From contig SHYX01000049.1 of NCBI GenBank assembly GCA_009692585.1, forward strand, positions 1 through 31,050: 31,050 bases of DNA. Reading direction: 5' to 3'. Shown here one piece after another: positions 22,815-30,978 of this stretch. This DNA comes from Myxococcales bacterium. GTDB taxonomy: Bacteria > Myxococcota > UBA796 > SXON01. Position 1 is the stretch's first letter; the number at the start of each line of letters is the position of its first letter. Position numbers and translations under genes: made by a program. The notes beneath the pieces were generated by a model that was not told the origin of the DNA, searched no databases, and saw only the letters and a list, made by a program, of their open reading frames with translations.

Positions 22815-24140
22815 CTACCGCAACAGCCCATCCATGGTCGTGATGGTCTCGGTCATCGTCGTGGCCTCCTCCACCGGCTGCGTGAGCCAGGCGTGGATCT
22901 TGTCGATTCGGGCGATGGCGGCGTCGACGGGGGGACTGGAGCCCGCCTTGTAGGCGCCCAGCCGCACGAGTTCCTCATTCTGCGCCCAGGTGTTGAGCAC
23001 GGAGCGCACCTTCCGTGCGGCTTCGCGGTGCGGCGCCCCGGTCACGACGTCCATGACCCGGGAGATGCTCGCCAGCACGTCGACCGCGGGGAACCGCCCC
23101 TCCCCGGCGATCTTGCGGCTGAGCACCACGTGCCCGTCCACGATGCCGCGGACTGCGTCGCCGACCGGGTCGGCCTCGACGTCGTCGCCGTCCACCAAAA
23201 CCGTGTAGATGGCGGTGATGCTGCCGCGGTTGGCGCCGGGACCCGCCCTCTCCAGCAGGCGCGGCAACAGCGCGAAGCAGCTTGGGGTGTAGCCGCGGGT
23301 GGTGGGCGGCTCGCCGACCGCGAGGCCAATCTGCCGTTGGGCCATCGCAAGTCGGGTCACGCTGTCGAGCATGAGCATCACCTCGCGGCCTTGATCACGG
23401 AAGTGCTCGGCGACGGCCATGGCCAGGAACGCCCCGCGCAACTGCAACACCGGCGAGCGGTCGCTGGTCACGACGACGACCACGCTGCGTCGCAGGCCCT
23501 CTGGTCCGAGCACGTCCTCAAGGAACTCGCGCACCTCGCGACCGCGTTCGCCGATGAGGGCGATGACGTTGACGTCCGCGGCGCTGCGGCGCGCGATCAT
23601 GCCCAAGAGCGTGCTCTTGCCGACACCGGATCCGGCCATCAGCCCGACGCGCTGGCCGCGGCCGAGGGTCAAGAGGCCGTCGAGCACCCTCACGCCCGTG
23701 GGCAGGGCCGTCCTCACCAGCGACCGCGCCATCGCCTCGGGAGGGAGCGCGTGCAGGGGTCGCGCCAAGACCCCGGTGATGGGTCCCTTGCCGTCGAGGG
23801 GCTGGCCGAAGCCGTCGATCACCCGCCCGCGCAGCGCGTCGCTCACCATCGCCAGCGGCATCTCCCCGGTGCACGTCACCGCCGCGCCGTGGCGCACGCC
23901 GTCAAGCGACGAAAACGGCATCAACAGCGCCCGACGGTCGCGGAAGCCCACCGTCTCGGCGGCGCCGACGCCATCGATCGTCGCGACCTCGCCGATGCGC
24001 GCGCCGGGCAGCTCGGCGGTGACCAGGGTGCCTTGCACCGCGACCACGCGTCCTCGGCGGCTCTGCGTCGGCGCGTCGGACCAACGCCTCTCCAGCGAGT
24101 CCAGGCCCAGCAACGAGGGGCTCACGCGCTGCGTTTCCAT
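22815..24140 (-). CDS. fliI: Flagellar export ATPase FliI
   Basis: A 441-residue F1-beta-like ATPase. Walker A is G170-S-G-V-G-K-S-T177; the catalytic Glu follows in G-E-R-G-R-E-V-R-E-F; Walker B is in V-M-L-M-L-D-S-V-T-R-L-A-M-A-Q-R-Q-I-G, and the family motif G-E-P-P-T-T-R-G-Y-T-P-S-C-F is present. FliI hydrolyses ATP at the export gate with FliH and FliJ. The ATG at 24140 has GAGG 7 nt upstream and overlaps fliH by 19 bp; a GTG at 24125, overlapping the fliH stop as GTGA, is an alternative that would remove 5 residues. Confidence 0.95.
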   Translation of the reverse strand: METQRVSPSLLGLDSLERRWSDAPTQSRRGRVVAVQGTLVTAELPGARIGEVATIDGVGAAETVGFRDRRALLMPFSSLDGVRHGAAVTCTGEMPLAMVSDALRGRVIDGFGQPLDGKGPITGVLARPLHALPPEAMARSLVRTALPTGVRVLDGLLTLGRGQRVGLMAGSGVGKSTLLGMIARRSAADVNVIALIGERGREVREFLEDVLGPEGLRRSVVVVVTSDRSPVLQLRGAFLAMAVAEHFRDQGREVMLMLDSVTRLAMAQRQIGLAVGEPPTTRGYTPSCFALLPRLLERAGPGANRGSITAIYTVLVDGDDVEADPVGDAVRGIVDGHVVLSRKIAGEGRFPAVDVLASISRVMDVVTGAPHREAARKVRSVLNTWAQNEELVRLGAYKAGSSPPVDAAIARIDKIHAWLTQPVEEATTMTETITTMDGLLR

Positions 24141-24910
24141 GCCTGGACCTCGGCGAGCAGCGAGCCCGACGCGGTGTTGATCGTCGCGTCCACACTGCCT
24201 GCGTCGCCCTCGGCGATGCATCCGGCCAGCACCGTCGGGTCGGCGAGCACCCGGATGCCGTCGCCCATCGCGCTCTGCACGCGCTCGACGTCCCCCGGGT
24301 TGACGCGCACGGTCACGGTGCCGGAGGAGAGGGTTTCGACGGTCTCGCGGACCAACGCTTCGAGCAGGCCCGGCTGGGCGTGGAGCGCGTCGCCAGCGAG
24401 CTTGCGCGCGCCCAGGAGCAAGAGCGTGCCGGCGTGTGCCCGCAGCTCAGCGACCATGCTCGTTTTGAGCCTGGCCAGCTCGGCGGCGAGCAGCCCGAGG
24501 CGCTCGGACGAGGCCGCCACTCGCGTCTTCTGGGCCTGGAGGTCGGCGACGAGGTGCGCGTGTTCGGCCTCCCGGACCCGTTCGAGCTCGGCGTGTTGGG
24601 CGGCCGTTCTTTCGGCCCCCTGCACCGCCAGGGCGATGGCCTCCGCCTGAGTCTGCTCGGCCAACGACACCGATGCGGGCGCGCTCGCAGGGGAGCGCCC
24701 AGGCTCGGCCGGCGTGGAGGTCGGAGCGTCGGCCAGGCCGCTGGCCTCGGGAGCAGGCTCGCCGGGAACGTCGGCGGCTCCCATCGTGAGCCCCGACGTG
24801 AACGCCGCCGAGTGCTCCGGCGCCAGCGCGCTGAACGGGCGAATCGCGCTCCCGGCGGGGATTACCGGCACGAACGCGCCGCGCGGCGAGAGGGGGCGGA
24901 AGGTGGGCAC
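24122..24910 (-). CDS. fliH: Flagellar assembly protein FliH
   Basis: A 262-residue protein between fliG and fliI. The first 85 residues are Pro/Ala-rich and poorly conserved; a long helix rich in Ala, Glu and Arg follows (about 85-165), then a compact C-terminal domain (about 165-255: L-A-G-D-A-L...L-V-R-E-T-V-E-T-L, V-T-V-R-V-N-P-G-D-V and D-P-T-V-L-A-G-C-I-A-E) that matches the FliH/YscL/V-ATPase subunit E family. FliH regulates FliI and tethers it to FliN in the C ring. The start is a GTG at 24910, only 4 bp after the fliG stop. Confidence 0.88.
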   Translation of the reverse strand: MPTFRPLSPRGAFVPVIPAGSAIRPFSALAPEHSAAFTSGLTMGAADVPGEPAPEASGLADAPTSTPAEPGRSPASAPASVSLAEQTQAEAIALAVQGAERTAAQHAELERVREAEHAHLVADLQAQKTRVAASSERLGLLAAELARLKTSMVAELRAHAGTLLLLGARKLAGDALHAQPGLLEALVRETVETLSSGTVTVRVNPGDVERVQSAMGDGIRVLADPTVLAGCIAEGDAGSVDATINTASGSLLAEVQAWKRSA

Positions 24911-24914
24911 GCCG

Positions 24915-25967
24915 CTACGTATCCTCGTCGGGACCGGTGGCGAGCACGATGACGCCCTCGTCGTTGAGGCGCTGCGCCGCGGCGGTCACGTTCTCCTGGG
25001 CGGTGCGCATGTGCGCCTTCCGGGGGTTGCCGATCACGTCGATCTCATCTTCGAGATCGGCGGCGGCGCGGGTGGAGAGATTCTTGAGGAATCGCGCTTT
25101 GATCTCGGGCGAGGCCCCGCGCAGCGCCAGGACGAGGTCGCCGCGCTCGACGACCTTGAGCACCTGCTGGATGGCGCGGTCGTCGAGGTGGATCAGGTCG
25201 TCGAAGACCACCATCAGGCGCTGGAGCTTGTCGCCGAGATCGTTGCCCTCGTCGCGAAGCCGCTCCAGCACCAACTGGTTCTTTTCGCGAGGGAGCCGGC
25301 CAAGGATCCGCGCCGTGGTCTGGGGGCCGCCGATGAGCAGGGGGTCATCCTGGCCTTCCAATGCGCGGCGGATCGCGTCTTCGACGTTGTCGGCGAGCTC
25401 GCCCGACACCCGCTCGGCCCCCGCCATGCGCTTGGTCAGGTCGTACTGCGCTTCGGCGTCGAGCACGCTGAGGACGCGGGAGGCGTTCTCGGCCCCCATC
25501 CGCAACAGGGCGACCGCCTGGACCTGCGGGTGCTCCTCCCGCAGCACCGCCGCGATCGCGCCGGCGGAGCGGCTGCGCATGAAATCTTCGAAGTCGTTCC
25601 CCACCCGACGGCGGATGGCGCTGGCGACCACCTGCCGCCGCTCGTCGTCGACGAGCTCCGGGAGCACGGACTGGGCAAAGTCCCGGCCGGTGTACGGCAC
25701 CATCGACACGCTCTGCAGGCTGAGGATGAAGTCCTTGACCACGCTCTCGATCACCCCGTCCGGAACCTGCTGGACCGCGGCGATGGCCACCCCGAGGCGC
25801 TTGACCTCGTCGTCCTTGAGCTTTTTGAGCACCATCCGGGCGCTGGGGCCCTGCAGGTACATGATGAGGATGGCGGCCTTTTCGAGGCCGCTCAGCACCA
25901 CGGCGGGCTGGGGTAGCGCGGGAAGCTCGGCGGCGTTGGCGTTGGCTTTCTTCGCGACGGTGGCCAT
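24915..25967 (-). CDS. fliG: Flagellar motor switch protein FliG
   Basis: A 350-residue protein of normal length. The N-terminal domain (G-L-E-K-A-A-I-L-I-M-Y-L, about 27-38) binds FliF; the middle domain has the conserved E-H-P-Q-V-Q motif (about 144-149); the C-terminal domain carries the charged torque helix (D-D-R-A-I-Q-Q-V-L-K, A-L-R-G-A-S-P-E-I-K, N-L-S-T-R-A-A). FliG interacts with stator protein MotA to produce torque. It starts 9 bp after fliF. Confidence 0.97.
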   Translation of the reverse strand: MATVAKKANANAAELPALPQPAVVLSGLEKAAILIMYLQGPSARMVLKKLKDDEVKRLGVAIAAVQQVPDGVIESVVKDFILSLQSVSMVPYTGRDFAQSVLPELVDDERRQVVASAIRRRVGNDFEDFMRSRSAGAIAAVLREEHPQVQAVALLRMGAENASRVLSVLDAEAQYDLTKRMAGAERVSGELADNVEDAIRRALEGQDDPLLIGGPQTTARILGRLPREKNQLVLERLRDEGNDLGDKLQRLMVVFDDLIHLDDRAIQQVLKVVERGDLVLALRGASPEIKARFLKNLSTRAAADLEDEIDVIGNPRKAHMRTAQENVTAAAQRLNDEGVIVLATGPDEDT

Positions 25968-25976
25968 CTCGACTCC

Positions 25977-27620
25977 CTAGTCCCGGATCCAGCGACGGAG
26001 GACTTCCGCGCTGTGGTTGGATTCACGGACGACCAGCGCCGACAAGTCCTGCGCGCTAACATGCCGGTAGCCTTCGACCTGTTTGCGCAGGCGCTCGCCG
26101 AGGTCCATGAGGGTGTCCTCGTCCTCGTCGCCGACCTGTGCATGCTGGCCGTAGGCGGCAGCGCCCCGTGCTGCGGCGCCGGCCACCCGGGTGACGAGGA
26201 TGGGTGAGCCGTCCGGTCCGGTGGTCTCGACGGTCTCGAACCCGTGCTGCGGCGCGACGGAGCTGACTCCGCGGAGCTGAAGCGCCTTGAGCAGCGGACG
26301 CACGACCATGAGGAAGGTGAGCAGCACCGCCACCAGCGCGACCGCGGCCGGCACGAGGCTCGTCCACGGAACGCCCTGGGCCGTCGTCGCCTCGCTCAGC
26401 GCGGTCTCCGCAAAGGGGAGGAAGGCCACGTTGACCGCATCACCGCGCTTCGCGTCAAAGCCGAGGGCCGTCTGGGCCACCGCTTCCAGCGAGGCGCGGA
26501 GCTCCTTCTCGTCCATCTTGCTGGCGGTGGCGATCGCCTGCACGGTGGCGAGGTCGATCATCACGCCGGCGCTGATGCGTTTGAGCGCGCCGGCCGGCTT
26601 GACCGTCGTGGTCTTGGTGGTGCTGACCTGGTATTGCGTGTCGGTCTGCTCGCGCTTCCGGGCGGTGCCGGCGTTGGAGGGGGTCGCGACCGAGGGGGTG
26701 TTGCTCTGGACCCCGGCCTCGCCTGCCTGGGCGCCGGTGGTGGTGCCGCTGTTCTGATCGCTCTCCGCCTTTTCGCGGATGGCCGCGACGCTGTCGGGGT
26801 CGACGGCGTTGACGGTCGATTCGGACGAGGAGCCGTCCACGTCGAGCTGTACGATCACGCTGACGGCGGCCGGTGTACCGAGTACCGCGGCGAGGGCCTC
26901 GGTCACCGCCTTCTGCATCCGGCCCGCGCGTCGTTCCGCTTCGTCGGGGGCGGCGGCCCGGTCCTCGACGGCTTCGCCGGACCAGATGGCGCGGCCGGTG
27001 TTCTGGTCCACCACGGTGACGTCGGCGTCGGTCATCCCGGGGAGGCCGTCGGCCACCAGCTTCGCGATGGTCTTGCCCAGGTCGCGGGTGGCCGTGGTCC
27101 CCGCATCGGTCTTGATGCTGACCGCGGCGCTGGGCCGTGCCTGGTCTCCGAGGAAGCCGGTGCCCTGATCGAGGTTGACCAGGACCGAGCTGGCGGCGAT
27201 GCCGCGAATGCCGTTGATCTGCTTGACGAGCTCGCCAGCGAGCATCTTCTGGAGGTAGACCTTCTCAGCCCAAGGTGTGCTCCACGCGGGCACGTCGGTG
27301 ACGCCTTCCAGCCCCTGGGACGCCGGGTTGCCGGCCGTGGCCTTCTTCGCGGTCGCCAGGTCCAGCGCCGGCACTTCGATGGTCTGCCCGTCCGAGCCCA
27401 GGCGCCAGTCCACGCCGGCGGCGCTGAGCTGGTCGAGGATGACGGTCCGGTTGTCGTTGTCGTAGACGCGGTTGAGCTTGCTCCAGCTCGGCTGGCTCGC
27501 CCAGACGCCGACCCCGACCACCGCCGCGAGGGAGGCGCCGACGGCAACGACCAGCACCTTTCTACGACTGGCGTCGAGGCCGCTCCAGAACTCGGTCATC
27601 TGGGTCCGCACATCCGACAC
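25977..27620 (-). CDS. fliF: Flagellar MS-ring protein FliF
   Basis: A 547-residue inner-membrane ring protein with a first transmembrane helix (about 22-42), the YscJ/FliF ring domains (about 45-225), a long Ser/Thr-rich periplasmic segment, a second transmembrane helix (about 427-447) and a cytoplasmic C-terminus that ends D-L-S-A-L-V-V-R-E...V-L-R-R-W-I-R-D, the FliG-binding tail. The GTG at 27620 has a GGA 7 nt upstream; an ATG at 27599 is an alternative. fliE, which usually precedes fliF, is absent from the 70 bp upstream. The first gene of the main cluster, preceded by a sigma-28-like promoter. Confidence 0.95.
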   Translation of the reverse strand: MSDVRTQMTEFWSGLDASRRKVLVVAVGASLAAVVGVGVWASQPSWSKLNRVYDNDNRTVILDQLSAAGVDWRLGSDGQTIEVPALDLATAKKATAGNPASQGLEGVTDVPAWSTPWAEKVYLQKMLAGELVKQINGIRGIAASSVLVNLDQGTGFLGDQARPSAAVSIKTDAGTTATRDLGKTIAKLVADGLPGMTDADVTVVDQNTGRAIWSGEAVEDRAAAPDEAERRAGRMQKAVTEALAAVLGTPAAVSVIVQLDVDGSSSESTVNAVDPDSVAAIREKAESDQNSGTTTGAQAGEAGVQSNTPSVATPSNAGTARKREQTDTQYQVSTTKTTTVKPAGALKRISAGVMIDLATVQAIATASKMDEKELRASLEAVAQTALGFDAKRGDAVNVAFLPFAETALSEATTAQGVPWTSLVPAAVALVAVLLTFLMVVRPLLKALQLRGVSSVAPQHGFETVETTGPDGSPILVTRVAGAAARGAAAYGQHAQVGDEDEDTLMDLGERLRKQVEGYRHVSAQDLSALVVRESNHSAEVLRRWIRD

Positions 27621-27642
27621 TCAACATTCCAGTTCGGGGCCA

Positions 27643-27669
27643 TCATCGGTCACACCCAGAAATGCTTGA
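27643..27669 (-). promoter_or_regulatory. Sigma-28-like promoter of the fliF operon
   Basis: The minus strand reads TCAA, 15 nt, ACCGATGA, the same eight-base -10 box as at fliJ. It ends 22 nt before the fliF GTG, giving room for a short leader with the GGA site. It lies in the 70-bp gap between the cytochrome gene and fliF. Confidence 0.55.
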
Positions 27670-27690
27670 GCGGCGTGGGCGCGATTCTTT

Positions 27691-29568
27691 TCAGAGCGAG
27701 TTCAGATACGCTTCGAGATCGTCTAGTTCGGCCTCGGAGAGGGAGGAGGTGTCCCCCATCGCGCCGCTCCGGGCCTCGTCCAACACCGCTCGCAGACTCT
27801 CGGCGCGCCCGTCGTGCAGGTAGGGCACCGTCGCCGCGATGCCGATGAGCGAGGGGGTGTCGACACTGTCGAGCCCGAACATGTCGTGCGGGAGTAGGTC
27901 GGTCATGCGCGGGCCGTTGTGGCACCCGGCGCAGCCGACGTCCGCGCGATTGAAGAGCGCCAGACCCCGGCCCGTGGCCGCGGTGACCTCGCCCTTGTGC
28001 GGGTGGTCGACGTCCCGGGTGTAGTCGAGGAAGGCGGCGATGGCGGCGAGCTGGGCGTCGGTGATGCCCACCCCGCCCAGGCGCTCCTGGCTGGTGATGC
28101 GCGCTTCTTCGGTCAGGGTCGCCACGCCCTCGGTCCAGGTGAACGGAGCGGTCAGCGACACCGGGCCGGCGAAGGACGGGGTCTGCCGGATGCCCGAGTC
28201 CACCGGCCAGGTCATGCCGTCGTTGCGCCCTTCGAAGTGGCAGGCTGAGCAGGAGAGGCCTGCGGCGGGGGTGACCACGGTGGGATTGGTCGCGGCGTAG
28301 AAGAGCGCGCGCCCCTCGGCGATCGTGGGGGCGAGCGTGGCATGGGCGAGCTCTACGGCCGCCTCGGCGGTGATCATCGCCTTCGCCGCCTCCCCGCTGG
28401 CGATCTGCGCGTCGATCAGGGGTTCGATCACCGAGAGATCGATGCGTGCGACCGCCCGGTCGAGGAAAAGGTGCACCCACGGGTTCCCGTCGGGGTCGAG
28501 CGCCACCGCTCGCGGTCCGGCGCCGGTGCGGACCAGGACAGTGGGGCTCGTCGAGAAGCCACCGGGACCCTCACGCAGGTCCTCGGCGCGGCTGCCCAGC
28601 ACGATCACGTGCTCGGACGTCTCCATGGTCCCAAAGAGCAGGTCGCCATCGGCGGAGTAGCTGGCGCTGGCCAGATAGCTGCGCACGACCATCGGCGCGG
28701 CCGGGTCGTCGGTCGCGGCGTAGCCTTCCGCGTAGACGATCGGGCCGACCCCGCCGAGCGGCGCCCCGCGAGAATCGACGTCCAAGAGCGCGATGCCCGG
28801 ATTGTTCGGCGACAGACCCAGACCGAGCTTCTCGTAGCGTTCGGCAGGATCGTGGCCCTCCTCGCCGTGATTGCCGCCGGGTACGCTCACGTCGTCGACC
28901 CAGAGACCGGGAATGGCGAGCTGCTCGCCGGCGGGGTTGAACGCCGGGTCCCCGGTGAGTCGGCGGGCGTACGGCTGGTCCATCTGCTTCCCGGCGCCGA
29001 GGAGCGTCGGGAACTCGATCGACACGGGAGCCGCTTCTGGGTCGGTGGTGTCGATGTAGGAGACGGTTCCACCCACCGCGGCGCTGACGTACAGGCTGTC
29101 GCCGCTGGGGTGCAGGGCCAACCAGGACGGGCGTCCGGGAACGGAGATCACCCGCACCAGCGAGAGGTCGCCGTCCAGCTCGTGCACCTCGTCTTGCGTG
29201 GAGAGCGCCACGTAGACCCGCTCGCCGTCTGCGCTGGCGACGAGGCCGAGCGGCTCGCTGCCCGTCTCCGCGCGCTCGACGAGCGTCAGCTGATCGTCGA
29301 GGTCTTGGAGCACGGCGATGCTCCGTTCGGCGCGCAGGGTCACCAGCAGGCGGTCGCCCAGCGCCACGATCCGAGTGGGCTCGCCGCCGAGCTCGAGGTT
29401 GTCGATGGTGCCGAATTCGAGATCGAAGCGGGAGACGGTGCCTTCGTCGGTGTGGGCGACGTAGAGCGCGTCCTCGCCCGCCGCGGCGCTCTGACTGCCG
29501 CCGCCAGAGGTGTCGGGCGCCGCGGTACACGCCGCGAGGCTCAGCAAGGCGAGGGTTGGTGGTAGCAC
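27691..29568 (-). CDS. Lipoprotein with beta-propeller and di-haem cytochrome c peroxidase-like domain
   Basis: A 625-residue exported protein. The GTG at 29568 begins a short signal peptide with lipobox Leu-Ala-Ala-Cys (Cys14). Residues 30-400 have the repeating pattern of a YVTN/cytochrome-d1-like beta-propeller (L-Y-V-A-H-T-D-E-G-T-V, R-V-Y-V-A-L-S, S-L-Y-V-S-A-A-V-G-G-T-V). The C-terminal part has two haem c sites, C-S-A-C-H at 440-444 and C-A-G-C-H at 546-550, and the di-haem peroxidase/MauG-family segment T-P-S-L-I-G-I-A...V-P-Y-L-H-D-G-R-A-E-S-L. It should carry out peroxide reduction or electron transfer outside the cytoplasm. Upstream ATG starts in this frame are not protein-like. 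It lies 70 bp before fliF on the same strand. Confidence 0.85.
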   Translation of the reverse strand: MLPPTLALLSLAACTAAPDTSGGGSQSAAAGEDALYVAHTDEGTVSRFDLEFGTIDNLELGGEPTRIVALGDRLLVTLRAERSIAVLQDLDDQLTLVERAETGSEPLGLVASADGERVYVALSTQDEVHELDGDLSLVRVISVPGRPSWLALHPSGDSLYVSAAVGGTVSYIDTTDPEAAPVSIEFPTLLGAGKQMDQPYARRLTGDPAFNPAGEQLAIPGLWVDDVSVPGGNHGEEGHDPAERYEKLGLGLSPNNPGIALLDVDSRGAPLGGVGPIVYAEGYAATDDPAAPMVVRSYLASASYSADGDLLFGTMETSEHVIVLGSRAEDLREGPGGFSTSPTVLVRTGAGPRAVALDPDGNPWVHLFLDRAVARIDLSVIEPLIDAQIASGEAAKAMITAEAAVELAHATLAPTIAEGRALFYAATNPTVVTPAAGLSCSACHFEGRNDGMTWPVDSGIRQTPSFAGPVSLTAPFTWTEGVATLTEEARITSQERLGGVGITDAQLAAIAAFLDYTRDVDHPHKGEVTAATGRGLALFNRADVGCAGCHNGPRMTDLLPHDMFGLDSVDTPSLIGIAATVPYLHDGRAESLRAVLDEARSGAMGDTSSLSEAELDDLEAYLNSL

Positions 29569-29633
29569 GGGCGTAGTGTACCTCCATCGGGGGGTGGCGA
29601 ACGCCGAAGCCCACCTGAACCCGGCGGTCCCGC

Positions 29634-30000
29634 TCAACAGACCTCGTCGTGAATGTAAGTGGTTCGCGTCTCCACGATCCCGTCGACGCCTTGGTCCTGT
29701 TCCTCCGTGACCAGGTTTCCGTCCGCGTCGTAGGTGTAGGTGGTCCGGTCGTCCACGGTCCGGTCGGCGTAGAGGTCGTACTCCCACGTCACCCGGTTTC
29801 CGGCGGCGTCGTAGGTGTAGGTGTACCGGTCATCCACCGTCCCGTCACCGTCGCGGTCGAACTCCGACGTCGTCGTCGTACTCCACGCGCGTCGTGCTGA
29901 GACAATCGTCGCCGTCGCCGGTGTCCGTGCCGTCGTCGCTGCCGTCCTCGTCTCCAACGCAGGCGACGAGGAAGAGGGTCGCGGCGTGTCGTTGACGCAT
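29634..30000 (-). pseudogene. YD-repeat-like lipoprotein gene with a frameshift
   Basis: An ATG at 30000 starts a lipoprotein signal (M-R-Q-R-H-A-A-T-L-F-L-V-A-C, lipobox Leu-Val-Ala-Cys) and an Asp/Gly/Thr-rich linker. Near 29870, in a GAC-GAC-GAC run, the frame stops making sense and ends soon after, while a neighbouring frame continues as three repeats of a YD/Rhs-like unit (T-Y-T-Y-D-A-x-G-N-x-V-T-x-E), to a stop at 29634. Removing one base there would join the parts into one protein of about 121 residues. Either a real frameshift in a repeat tract, phase variation, or a sequencing or assembly error explains it. Function unknown. Confidence 0.6.
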
Positions 30001-30043
30001 CCGGGTTCGCTAACAGGCCGCCGGTGCTCCGGGTGCAGGAGGT

Positions 30044-30108
30044 GCCGCCGTTCGGGCACCGGGCTTTCGCTACGGGCCTGCGGCCCTGCGCTCGATCCCT
30101 GCCGCGTG
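30044..30108 (+). repeat. REP-like element, copy 2, beside the RAYT-like gene
   Basis: The element matches 4816-4880 in the same orientation at 56 of 65 positions. Its hairpin has stem GGGCC (30074-30078) and GGCCC (30082-30086) with loop TGC; the third pair is G-C where copy 1 has C-G. It ends 60 bp before the ATG of the RAYT-like gene and starts 43 bp upstream of the YD-repeat lipoprotein. Confidence 0.6.
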
Positions 30109-30168
30109 TCCGACATCGTGGGGCACCCGACTTGACGACCGCATCTGAGGTGAGCAACCGGGGGCGGG

Positions 30169-30978
30169 ATGGACGTCGGCACCCACTTTGTGTTTCGCAG
30201 CGAAGACCGCCGGGTGTTGGCCGCGACGCCCGCGCGCCAACGCGCGTTCGCGGCGGCGCTGTGTCAGGTTGGGGAGCGCCATGGCCTCTACGCGTTCGGC
30301 CTCGGCGACACGCATGGGCACGCTGCCCTCACCACGCGGCCCGCGGCGGTCGGTCAGTTCGTCCACGACGCGAGGCTCGTGCTCAGCTCGGTCCTGGAAA
30401 CGCGGATGGGGTCGCCGGCGGTGTTTCCGATCGAGGACGGCCGCCACGCCCAGCGGCTCATCGCCTATGTCCATGGCCAGGACGACCATCACGGCGTGGG
30501 GCTCGACCCGTGGCGGGAAGGCACCTCGCTCCCCGATCTGCTCGGCCTCCGGGTGACCGCGCCCTGGCTGATCGACAGGGTTCGTGCCATCGCGCCGCGG
30601 TTACGACGTTCGCAGCTGTGGCAGGAGTGGGGACGGGAGGAGACCGAAGCAGTCGAACTCTCGCTCCTCGCCGAGGCGGCCGCGGCCGCCGTCGGGTGTC
30701 CTGCGTTGAGTGGGAACACCCCGGCGGTCGTTTCGGCACGGATCGCGGCGATCGCTGCGGCGGGCTCCCTCGGCACCGGAGCGGTGGCCGTGGCGCTCGG
30801 CTTGACGGCCCGGGCGGTTCAACGTCTCCGGGCGCGACCGGCATCGCCCCAGCTTGTCCGTGCCATCCGCCTCCAGTGCGGCCTGCGCCTGCACCCCATC
30901 GGACCGGCGCTCCTGGGTGAGGCGCGCGTGGAGTATCGGGTCGCCGGGGTCGACGGTGCGACCGAAGTCGTAGGGTGA
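30169..30978 (+). CDS. RAYT-like HUH/Y1 transposase (REP-associated)
   Basis: A 269-residue protein. The first half fits the Y1 single-tyrosine transposase fold: T-H-F-V-F-R at 5-10 in the first strand, the HUH motif His49-Gly-His51 in the metal-binding strand, and a candidate nucleophile Tyr100 in L-I-A-Y-V-H-G-Q-D, at the place of Y-I-H-L-N-P-V in RAYT proteins. The C-terminal half is helical with a possible helix-turn-helix (about 205-225: G-A-V-A-V-A-L-G-L-T-A-R-A-V-Q-R-L). RAYTs nick and join REP hairpins, and this gene has a REP-like element just upstream. GGGCGGG precedes the ATG. The usual N-P after the Tyr helix is not present, so activity is uncertain; it may be a domesticated relative. 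Confidence 0.6.
   Translation: MDVGTHFVFRSEDRRVLAATPARQRAFAAALCQVGERHGLYAFGLGDTHGHAALTTRPAAVGQFVHDARLVLSSVLETRMGSPAVFPIEDGRHAQRLIAYVHGQDDHHGVGLDPWREGTSLPDLLGLRVTAPWLIDRVRAIAPRLRRSQLWQEWGREETEAVELSLLAEAAAAAVGCPALSGNTPAVVSARIAAIAAAGSLGTGAVAVALGLTARAVQRLRARPASPQLVRAIRLQCGLRLHPIGPALLGEARVEYRVAGVDGATEVVG

Noticed and set aside
22893..24650. Plus-strand His/Asp-rich frame opposite fliI and fliH
   Set aside because: A shadow of fliI, whose Walker motifs are intact on the minus strand.
27691..29787. Cytochrome gene starting at the ATG at 29787
   Set aside because: The added 73 residues are Arg-rich and not protein-like; the signal peptide and lipobox place the start at 29568.
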